DNA of 7,325 nt, from assembly GCA_002331565.1 (NCBI GenBank), contig DCZC01000188.1, positions 21,784 through 29,108 on the forward strand. Reading direction: 5' to 3'. The DNA is from Gemmatimonas sp. UBA2094. Lineage in GTDB: Bacteria > Gemmatimonadota > Gemmatimonadetes > Gemmatimonadales > Gemmatimonadaceae. The position numbers and the translations under genes were made by a program. The notes beneath the pieces were generated by a model that ran no database searches, was not told the origin of the DNA, and worked only from the letters and a program-made list of their open reading frames with translations. Positions 1 to 5,316 of this stretch are shown here, in pieces (position 1 is the first letter of the stretch; every line of letters begins with the position of its first letter).

Positions 1-672
1 CTTGCGCCCGCCCTGCGGCGGCACGCTGGCTACGGTGCCTTCGAGAATCTTGAGCAGCGCCTGCTGCACGCCTTCGCCAGACACGTCGCGCGTGATGCTC
101 GGGTTTTCCGACTTGCGTGCAATCTTGTCGATTTCGTCGATGTACACGATCCCGCGCTCGCATTCGGCGACGTTGAAGTCTCCGGCCTGGAGCAGACGCA
201 CGAGAATGTTCTCGACGTCTTCGCCCACGTAGCCCGCTTCAGTGAGCGTGGTGGCGTCGGCGATGGTGAAGGGCACATCGAGGATGCGGGCGAGCGTCTG
301 CGCGAGCAGCGTCTTGCCCGTACCGGTGGGGCCGATGAGCAGGATGTTGGACTTGTCGAGTTCGACGTCGTCTTCGCGCGCCGTACTGGCCGCGTTGATG
401 CGCTTGTAGTGGTTGTACACCGCCACCGATAGCGCCTTCTTGGCCTGCTCCTGCCCGATCACGTACTGGTCGAGGATGTTCTTGATCTCACGAGGTGAGG
501 GCACCTGCGTGATGGATTCCGCGACCTCGCGCTCCTCATCCTCCGCCAGAATTTCATTGCAGAGGGCGATGCATTCGTTGCAGATGTAGACCGACGGGCC
601 CGAAATGAACTTCCGGACGGCGTCCTTGGACTTTCCGCAAAAGGAGCAACGCAGATGCTTGTCGTGGGACAT
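1..672 (-). CDS. clpX: ATP-dependent Clp protease ATP-binding subunit ClpX, N-terminal part (cut by window edge)
   Basis: ClpX is the AAA+ unfoldase that recognises tagged or damaged proteins, unfolds them with ATP and feeds them into the ClpP barrel in the cytoplasm. The first 224 codons are present; the frame is still open at base 1, and the family is usually about 410-430 residues. The N-terminal zinc-binding domain has four cysteines at residues 9, 12, 31 and 34. The AAA+ domain shows Walker A GPTGTGKT at 114-121, the pore-loop GYVGED at 147-152 and Walker B IVYIDE at 175-180. The start is the ATG giving [14 protein letters not shown], a normal ClpX beginning; no strong Shine-Dalgarno precedes it, only a GGA about 8 bases upstream. 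Unusually, clpX is not directly downstream of clpP: two opposite-strand genes separate them, so it needs its own promoter. The identification is certain; the missing C-terminal half cannot be judged. Confidence 0.98.
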   Translation of the reverse strand, partial: MSHDKHLRCSFCGKSKDAVRKFISGPSVYICNECIALCNEILAEDEEREVAESITQVPSPREIKNILDQYVIGQEQAKKALSVAVYNHYKRINAASTAREDDVELDKSNILLIGPTGTGKTLLAQTLARILDVPFTIADATTLTEAGYVGEDVENILVRLLQAGDFNVAECERGIVYIDEIDKIARKSENPSITRDVSGEGVQQALLKILEGTVASVPPQGGRK

Positions 673-759
673 GACGATCCGGTACGGTGGGCTGCCGGGG
701 ATCAGGTCCCCGTACGGCATTGATTCGGGCGGCAATGACACCCCGCCCACAAGGTAGAG

Positions 760-786
760 TTAACCCTGCAAGGCGCGCAGGGTCAA
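760..786 (-). promoter_or_regulatory. 27-bp imperfect palindrome in the clpX/DUF2306-like divergent spacer; candidate clpX promoter or operator
   Basis: Two 10-bp arms, TTAACCCTGC (760-769) and GCAGGGTCAA (777-786), are inverted copies with one mismatch around a 7-base centre. Read toward clpX, the dyad begins TTGACC, a good -35 match, followed after 17 bases by TTAACT, a poor -10 match (3 of 6). It lies about 90-115 bp before the clpX ATG. It could be an operator embedded in a promoter, or an RNA hairpin; there is no T-run, so a simple terminator is unlikely. It does not match the CIRCE heat-shock element. The rest of the spacer (673-899) holds only a small hairpin, GGGGA/TCCCC at 697-711; no clear promoter was seen for the rightward gene. 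Confidence 0.35.
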
Positions 787-899
787 GCGAAACGGCGCTT
801 CCGGGAGTCTCGGCACCCTCCCGCAAAAACCTCGGCGGCAGCAAGTTGTCCCCCAGTCCCCGCTGTTACCCCGACTCCCGCCCGAGGTCCCACCTCCCC

Positions 900-1658
900 A
901 TGTGGCCCTTCGAAGGTTTCCTCTTTGTCCACATCGCCTGCGGTGCGGTGGGACTCGTGCTGTTCTGGATCCCGACCCTCGGCAAGAAGGGGAGCCAGAC
1001 GCATCGGACGGTGGGCCACTGGTACGCGCGGCTCATGCTCGTCACCGCCAGCATGGCCTTCTGCATGAGCATCACCACGTTGCTCGATCCCATGACGACC
1101 CACCCCAAGCAGGTGGCGCTCGATTGGCCGCAGTGGCGTATCGAGGGGATCTTCGGCTGGATGATGATGTACCTGTCCATCCTCACCATTCAGCTGGTAT
1201 GGCATAGCGTGGTCGCCATCCGCAACAAGAAGCAGCACCTCGCCAACAGGCACTGGCCCAACCTCGCACTCAACGGGCTCACCATCGCGGCGGCGCTCCT
1301 CTGCGCCTATCGGGGCTGGCTCATCCGGGAATCGCTCATGATGGGCTTCTCCATCGTGGGTGTGGCGTCGGGCCTCACGAATCTCTGGTTCATCTACCGT
1401 GACACCCCCAGCCGGATCTCCTACCAGTTGGAGCATGTGAAGGCCATCGTCGGCTCGGGGATCTCGGTGTACACGGCCTTCATGGCCTTCGGCTTCGTGC
1501 GCCTCAATCCGGGACATGCGCTCAACCCGCGCATGTGGGCCATTCCGCTGGTCGTGGGGCTGGTCATCATCATCTACCATCAGGCGCGTATCCGCCTGGC
1601 CTTCATGAAGCGCAACGCCGCGGGGCAGGGACGACAGCCGACGGGGGCGGAAGCGTGA
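900..1658 (+). CDS. Seven-helix integral membrane protein, DUF2306-like
   Basis: This is a 252-residue membrane protein of unknown function. Hydrophobic helices fall at about residues 7-25, 43-62, 82-107, 121-141, 146-166, 180-201 and 213-232, with a short polar C-terminal tail. Helix 1 contains VHIACG, and just after it comes HRTVGHWY (35-42), the HRxxGxxY-type motif I associate with DUF2306 predicted membrane proteins. Other histidines in or near helices are H102, H179 and H227; in-membrane histidines could bind haem or metal, but that is speculation. The frame is open upstream to 687. The ATG at 900 was chosen because it places helix 1 at once and the upstream extension is Pro/Arg-rich low-complexity sequence. 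The Shine-Dalgarno is weak (GAGG, 12 bases before). The next gene, a P450, starts 2 bases after the stop, so the two are almost certainly co-transcribed. The family call is from motif memory and is only moderate. Confidence 0.8.
   Translation: MWPFEGFLFVHIACGAVGLVLFWIPTLGKKGSQTHRTVGHWYARLMLVTASMAFCMSITTLLDPMTTHPKQVALDWPQWRIEGIFGWMMMYLSILTIQLVWHSVVAIRNKKQHLANRHWPNLALNGLTIAAALLCAYRGWLIRESLMMGFSIVGVASGLTNLWFIYRDTPSRISYQLEHVKAIVGSGISVYTAFMAFGFVRLNPGHALNPRMWAIPLVVGLVIIIYHQARIRLAFMKRNAAGQGRQPTGAEA
1649..1653 (+). promoter_or_regulatory. Ribosome binding site of the P450 gene
   Basis: GGAAG, within a G-rich run at the end of the upstream gene, lies 7 bases before the ATG at 1661 and supports that start. 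A GTG at 1655-1657, in frame two codons earlier, overlaps the upstream TGA as GTGA and is a possible coupled alternative start, but it leaves almost no spacing to this site. Confidence 0.6.
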
Positions 1659-1660
1659 GC

Positions 1661-3040
1661 ATGGCTCCCGCGCCGGCACCGTCTGCGCTCTGGCGCCCGC
1701 CTGCCCCCACGCCCCGTGCCCCGGTCCCGTCGCTGCTGCGCCTGATGTGGCGCCGTGAGAAGGATCTGCTGAGCCTGCTGCCCGATCTTGCCTACCGCGA
1801 GATGATCACGCCGCTCGGCTACACCCGCCGCGGCATCCTGCTGGTGAACGATCCCGCCTGGGTTGGACGCATCCTCACCGACCACGACACCTTCCCCAAG
1901 AACGACCTGTTCGTGGAAGCGCTGGAGGACCTCGTGGGGAATTCCATGTTCGTCACCAGCGGTGACAGCTGGCGGCGGCAGCGGAAAATGGTGGATCCGG
2001 CGTTCTCGCATATGCGCATCAACCGCGCCTTCGAGTTCATGGCGGCGGCGGTCGACGACTACGAGACGCGAATGGCGGTGCAGGCGGCCGGTAAGGAACG
2101 CTTCTCGCTCGACGCGGCCATGAGCCATCTCACGGCCGACGTCATCACGCGCACCATCTTCTCGGTGCCGCTCGAAGGGCAGACATCGCACGATGTGTTC
2201 GAAGACTTCATGCGCTTCGAACGGCAGGTGGGCAGTATCGACATCAAGCGGCTGTTGTGGGACAAACCCTGGTCACCGCATCAGCAGCCCGAGCCCGTGC
2301 GACAGGCCTGCGCACGCATCCGCATGCATCTGGGCGCGATGCTCGATGCCCGGTTGCAGCACCCCGACTATGACGACATCGCCGGCGCGATTCTCGAAGC
2401 CCGTGATGCCGATACCGGGCAGCCGTTCGATCGGGAAGGGCTCATCGACCAACTCGGCGTCTTTTTCCTCGCGGGACACGAGACCACGGCCAGTTCGCTC
2501 ACCTGGGCGTTCTACCTGCTGTCGCAGCGTCCGGAATTCGCCGAGCGCATCCGCGCCGAAGTAGCGGAGGTGGTGGGCGACGGGCCGGTGCTCCTCGAGC
2601 ATACCAAGCGGCTGCCGTTCGTGCGCAACTTCTTCCGTGAAGTGCTGCGGCTGTATCCGCCCATCACCTTCCTGCCGCGCGTGGCGGGGAAGGACACGGT
2701 GATCGGCGACCGGAACGTGCCGCGGGGGACGATGCTCATGATCGCCCCATGGAGCATGCACCGGCACGTGAAGCTGTGGGAGCAGCCCGACCGCTTCGAT
2801 CCCGACCGGTTCCTGCCGGAGAACGAGTCTCGGCATGTGCCGGGGAGCTATCTGCCGTTCGGTAGCGGGCCGCGCATCTGCGTCGGGGCGGCGTTTGCGA
2901 CCATCGAAACCGCGCTGATCATCGCGCGCCTCGTGCGGCGGTTCGATTTCGAAACGCTGCAGCCCGAGACGGTGCGGCCGTACGCGCGCCTCACGACGCG
3001 GCCGGCGGTCGAGATCATGATGCGTGTCAGAGCGCGGTGA
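1661..3040 (+). CDS. Cytochrome P450 monooxygenase
   Basis: This is a haem-thiolate monooxygenase that inserts one oxygen atom from O2 into an organic substrate. It is complete at 459 residues, normal for bacterial P450s. Helix C has W104-x3-R108, the usual haem-propionate contact. Helix I has AGHETT at 271-276, with the proton-delivery pair E274/T275. Helix K has E327-x-x-R330 followed by LYPP. A PDRFDPDRF stretch completes the ERR triad region. The haem loop is F400-x-x-G403-x-R405-x-C407-x-G409, with C407 the iron ligand. There is no N-terminal membrane anchor, only a Pro/Ala-rich leader of about 25 residues, so it should be soluble or peripheral and need separate redox partners, none of which is in view. 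The AGHETT form with an aromatic-rich haem loop resembles the CYP102/CYP110/CYP175-like group of fatty-acid and carotenoid oxidisers. The substrate is unknown. It follows a DUF2306-like membrane protein by 2 bases. Confidence 0.97.
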   Translation: MAPAPAPSALWRPPAPTPRAPVPSLLRLMWRREKDLLSLLPDLAYREMITPLGYTRRGILLVNDPAWVGRILTDHDTFPKNDLFVEALEDLVGNSMFVTSGDSWRRQRKMVDPAFSHMRINRAFEFMAAAVDDYETRMAVQAAGKERFSLDAAMSHLTADVITRTIFSVPLEGQTSHDVFEDFMRFERQVGSIDIKRLLWDKPWSPHQQPEPVRQACARIRMHLGAMLDARLQHPDYDDIAGAILEARDADTGQPFDREGLIDQLGVFFLAGHETTASSLTWAFYLLSQRPEFAERIRAEVAEVVGDGPVLLEHTKRLPFVRNFFREVLRLYPPITFLPRVAGKDTVIGDRNVPRGTMLMIAPWSMHRHVKLWEQPDRFDPDRFLPENESRHVPGSYLPFGSGPRICVGAAFATIETALIIARLVRRFDFETLQPETVRPYARLTTRPAVEIMMRVRAR

Positions 3041-3069
3041 GCGCCGGCCGCTAGAGGCAGGGAGACGCG

Positions 3070-3130
3070 GAGGCACGAAGTGAACGCAACAGGGGGCGCC
3101 GAGTGATCGACGCCCCCTGCTCCGTGCCTC
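3070..3130. terminator. Nested inverted repeat between convergent P450 and clpP genes; probable bidirectional terminator
   Basis: An inner stem pairs CAGGGGGCG (3090-3098) with CGCCCCCTG (3111-3119). Inside it, CGA/TCG closes a GTGA tetraloop on the plus strand; on the minus strand the single mismatch becomes a U-G wobble, giving a 13-bp helix. An outer pair, GAGGCACG (3070-3077) and CGTGCCTC (3123-3130), encloses it. There is no long T-run on either side, so the site is inferred to be a terminator from its strength and its position between two genes that end toward each other. The right flank repeats its own outer arm directly: CTCCGTGCCTC (3120-3130) and CTCTGCGCCTC (3136-3146) agree at 9 of 11 bases. 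Confidence 0.65.
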
Positions 3131-3155
3131 TTAATCTCTGCGCCTCACGCCAAGG

Positions 3156-3767
3156 CTACTTCGCGGCAACGAGCTCCGCCTGATGCTGGATCACGTTGTC
3201 CACGAGTCCGTACACGCGGGCATCTTCAGCGCTCATGAACCGGTCGCGGTCGGTGTCGCGTTCAATCTGCTCGATCGGACGGCCGCTGTGCTTCGCCATC
3301 AGCTCGTTCATCTTCGAGCGGAGATACAGGATTTCCTTGGCCTGAATTTCAATGTCCGAGGCCGACCCGCCGCCACCGTTCTGCGACGGCTGATGGATCA
3401 TGATGCGACTGTGCGGCAGCGCGCTGCGGTGGCCGGCGGCGCCGGCGCAGAGCAGGAACGCGCCCATCGAGGCGGCCATACCCATGCACGTGGTGTGCAC
3501 CGGCGCCTTGATGAACTGCATCGTGTCGTACATCGCGAGCCCTGCCGACACGGAGCCGCCAGGCGAGTTGATGTACAGGTGGATCGGCTTCTCGGGGTTG
3601 TCGGCCTCGAGGAAGAGCATCTGCGCGATGATGATGTTCGCGACGTCGTCGTTGATCGGCGACCCCAGGAACACAATGCGGTCCATCAACAGGCGCGAGA
3701 AGATGTCATACGTGCGCTCACCGCGGCTGGAGCGCTCGATGATGTACGGCATGTAGATCGATGCCAT
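3156..3767 (-). CDS. clpP: ATP-dependent Clp protease proteolytic subunit ClpP
   Basis: ClpP is the serine peptidase that forms a 14-subunit barrel and degrades proteins delivered by ClpX or ClpC/ClpA. The protein is complete at 203 residues, the usual length. The catalytic triad is S100 in MAASMGA, H125 in MIHQP and D175 in DTDRDRF, by alignment to E. coli S97/H122/D171. The oxyanion-hole glycines are in [11 protein letters not shown] (66-76). The N-terminus [11 protein letters not shown] reaches the conserved P-x-I-E start of the mature enzyme within a few residues, so there is little or no propeptide. The loop after H125 is Gly-rich (NGGGGSAS) and about one residue longer than in E. coli. 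GGAG (3777-3774) lies 6 bases before the ATG and fixes the start. It lies 36 bp downstream of tig in the same direction, so the two probably form an operon. Confidence 0.98.
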   Translation of the reverse strand: MASIYMPYIIERSSRGERTYDIFSRLLMDRIVFLGSPINDDVANIIIAQMLFLEADNPEKPIHLYINSPGGSVSAGLAMYDTMQFIKAPVHTTCMGMAASMGAFLLCAGAAGHRSALPHSRIMIHQPSQNGGGGSASDIEIQAKEILYLRSKMNELMAKHSGRPIEQIERDTDRDRFMSAEDARVYGLVDNVIQHQAELVAAK

Positions 3768-3803
3768 GACGTTCTCCGTTCGGGTAACTGCAGGGATGGT
3801 GGC

Positions 3804-5048
3804 TTACGCCACCGTCACGGGATTCTTCTCGAGCAACCAGGCGAAGACGCGCTCTTCGGTGATCTCACGCTCGATCTCCGAGAGGCGCCCCTGCTTCTGG
3901 AGCTGCGCGTACACCTGACCGGGGTCCGCGTTCCGGGCCTTCGCCAGCTCCTCCACGCGCACGTCCACCTCGCTGGCCGAGGCCTGCAGCGTCTCGCGCT
4001 CGGCGATGGTGTCGACGATCAGGTCCCGACGCACCTGATTCTCCGCCATGGGGTAGAACTCCTTGGCAAACGTCTGCTTCTGCGCCTCGGGCACGCCGTA
4101 CATCTGCATGTACCCGTCGACGAGTTGCATGACCCACGCCTTCGGCACGTCGAACGGATTGGCTTCGACGATCTGCTTGATGAGCTGTCCGCGCACGTCG
4201 GCGTCCGCCTCGCGCTTCGCATGCTCGCCCATGTCGGTCTTCACCGCGGCGCGCAGGGCGTCGAGCGTATCGAAATCACCGACTTCCCGGGCGAATGCAT
4301 CATCGAGCGCGGGCAGCGCCTTGCGCTTCACGTCCTTCACCACGACGCGCACGAGTTTGGACACGCCCCGCTGCGATTCGTCGGGGAAGTCGTCGGGCCA
4401 GCGCACCGACTTCTCGGCCGTGGCGCCGGGGCCGGTTTCCATGATCAGTTCTTCGATGCCGGCGATGGCCTGTCCGCCGCCCAGTACGAGACGATACTCC
4501 TTGCCCTCGGGCAGGGAACCATCGGCTTCGGCGGTGGAGAGCAGGACCGTCACCATGTCGCCTTCGGCGGCCTTCTCGTCAACGGGCGTCCACTCCGCCT
4601 TCTGCTCGCGCATGCGCTCGATCTGCTCGTCGACGACCTCGTCGGTCAGCGGCGTTTCGGTGCGCGTGAGCGCGAACCCATCGAGCTTCTCGAGCGTGAG
4701 TTCCGGACGCACTTCGCAGTGCAGTTCGAACTCGAGCGGTTGGCCGGGCTCGGCCTTGAGGTCGTGCACATGGGGCTGCGCGGCGAGGTTCAGCCCTTCG
4801 CGCTGAATGGCCTCGCGGAACGCCTCGTTGATGACGATTTCGATGGCTTCCTGGCGCACGGCTTCGGGGAACTTCTTGCGCACCATGGACGGTGGAGCCT
4901 TGCCGGGGCGGAAGCCCGGGAGGCGGACCTGCGTCGCGTACTTGCGCGCCGCCTGGTCCTCGTAAGACGCCACGGTCTCGGCCGGCACCGTGATCTGCAG
5001 GCGCCGGGAGACGCCAGCGGTCTCGGTCGGAGTGATGGTGATGTTCAT
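3804..5048 (-). CDS. tig: Trigger factor (ribosome-associated chaperone)
   Basis: Trigger factor docks beside the ribosome exit tunnel and shields nascent chains; most members also carry a peptidyl-prolyl isomerase domain. The protein is 414 residues, slightly shorter than the E. coli one (about 430). The ribosome-binding N-domain (about 1-115) has the signature GFRPGK at 45-50, with F46-R47 and K50. An FKBP-like PPIase region follows at about 162-243, then the helical chaperone domain to about 405. In the PPIase region, three pocket positions that are aromatic in E. coli (F198, Y221, F233) appear here as I198, F221 and V233, so isomerase activity may be weak. The ATG at 5048 is preferred over an in-frame TTG one codon earlier. 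No Shine-Dalgarno is visible before it; TAGATT at 5064-5059 is a weak -10-like hexamer. It is followed by clpP after 36 bp. Upstream lies a repeat-rich spacer. Confidence 0.97.
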   Translation of the reverse strand: MNITITPTETAGVSRRLQITVPAETVASYEDQAARKYATQVRLPGFRPGKAPPSMVRKKFPEAVRQEAIEIVINEAFREAIQREGLNLAAQPHVHDLKAEPGQPLEFELHCEVRPELTLEKLDGFALTRTETPLTDEVVDEQIERMREQKAEWTPVDEKAAEGDMVTVLLSTAEADGSLPEGKEYRLVLGGGQAIAGIEELIMETGPGATAEKSVRWPDDFPDESQRGVSKLVRVVVKDVKRKALPALDDAFAREVGDFDTLDALRAAVKTDMGEHAKREADADVRGQLIKQIVEANPFDVPKAWVMQLVDGYMQMYGVPEAQKQTFAKEFYPMAENQVRRDLIVDTIAERETLQASASEVDVRVEELAKARNADPGQVYAQLQKQGRLSEIEREITEERVFAWLLEKNPVTVA

Positions 5049-5069
5049 CAACGAAAATCTAGCGGGGGA

Positions 5070-5098
5070 CTCGGGGAGACTGGAGGGGGAGCCCCGAG
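5070..5098 (-). promoter_or_regulatory. Hairpin just upstream of tig
   Basis: CTCGGGG (5070-5076) and CCCCGAG (5092-5098) form a perfect 7-bp inverted repeat with a 15-base G-rich (plus) or C-rich (minus) loop. It sits 22-50 bases before the tig ATG, so if transcription starts further upstream it would fold in the 5' leader. A competing GGGG-AG-CCCC hairpin overlaps its right side. No function is established; it may simply reflect the repetitive make-up of this spacer. Confidence 0.35.
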
Positions 5099-5121
5099 AA
5101 TCGAGGGGGAGAGTTGAGGGA
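5096..5121. repeat. Two-copy 13-bp tandem repeat (GAGARTYGAGGGR)
   Basis: GAGAATCGAGGGG (5096-5108) is followed directly by GAGAGTTGAGGGA (5109-5121), with 10 of 13 bases the same. The core GAGAGTTGAGG recurs exactly at 5173-5183 inside the larger hairpin downstream, linking both to one repeat family. Confidence 0.6.
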
Positions 5122-5134
5122 GCAGCCAGAGCAT

Positions 5135-5239
5135 TGAGCCCGGATCGCAGTGAAGCTGAGGGTTCTCGCAGTGAGAGTTGAGGACCGACGCTCAGTTCTC
5201 ACCGCGAATCCGCTCAATTCTCACCGCGATCCGGGCTCA
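5135..5239. repeat. 105-bp nested palindrome made of four related ~22-bp units, two per strand
   Basis: Outer arms 5135-5153 and 5221-5239 are inverted copies at 18 of 19 positions; the outermost 14 bp (TGAGCCCGGATCGC and its complement) are perfect. Inner arms GTGAGAGTTGAG (5171-5182) and CTCAGTTCTCAC (5191-5202) match at 10 of 12 around an 8-base loop, with TGAG/CTCA pairing between (5157-5160, 5213-5216). The right half is a tandem of two 22-bp units, 5189-5210 and 5211-5232, identical at 19 of 22 positions. The left half holds two diverged copies of the same unit on the opposite strand, about 5161-5183 and 5135-5160. The shared core is CTCA-RY-TCTCAC-Y-GCGA. It lies between the crtI end and the tig start. 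It may be a dispersed intergenic element of REP/BIME style, an RNA structure, or a replication-slippage product. Confidence 0.8.
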
Positions 5240-5274
5240 GGTCGCCGCCTCAGCCTCTAAACTCTCTCGACCGG

Positions 5275-5316
5275 CCCTGAGGGCTCAGGGCTCAGGGCTC
5301 AGGGGGGACGGGCTCA
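5275..5316. repeat. GGGCTCA heptamer tandem repeat reaching the crtI stop codon
   Basis: GGGCTCA occurs three times head to tail (5281-5287, 5288-5294, 5295-5301) and again at 5310-5316, where its TCA is the complement of the crtI stop codon. A further copy at 5233-5239 and an inverted one at 5135-5141 form the outer arms of the neighbouring palindrome. GCCCTGAG (5274-5281) and CTCAGGGC (5284-5291) make a compact hairpin just downstream of crtI, which might help end its transcript, although only a short, impure T-run follows. Confidence 0.75.

Noticed and set aside
760..786. CIRCE/HrcA heat-shock operator before clpX
   Set aside because: The arm sequence does not resemble the TTAGCACTC/GAGTGCTAA arms of CIRCE and the spacing differs.
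687..899. Longer N-terminus for the DUF2306-like protein starting at 687
   Set aside because: The extra 71 residues are Arg/Pro/Ser-rich low complexity and cross the divergent regulatory spacer; the ATG at 900 begins the first membrane helix.
1535..1660. Longer N-terminus for the P450 starting at 1535
   Set aside because: It would overlap the upstream gene by 124 bases, and a ribosome site lies just before the ATG at 1661.
783..1679. A 298-codon minus-strand frame opposite the DUF2306-like gene
   Set aside because: The product is low-complexity and His/Arg/Glu-rich, and the plus strand encodes a coherent seven-helix protein.
2273..3076. A 267-codon minus-strand frame opposite the P450
   Set aside because: It lies antisense to the P450 core motifs and has no recognisable domain.
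3183..5117. A 644-codon open frame on the plus strand across clpP and tig
   Set aside because: It is antisense to two unmistakable conserved genes, its product is His/Arg/Leu-rich without recognisable domains, and long antisense frames are common in GC-rich DNA.
5189..5232. CRISPR-like direct repeats of 22 bp
   Set aside because: The two copies are directly adjacent with no spacer, there are only two per strand, and no cas gene is present.
5049..5313. Riboswitch or small RNA gene in the tig spacer
   Set aside because: The structure is explained by simple repeat units, and it matches no riboswitch core I know; no promoter or T-rich terminator frames it.
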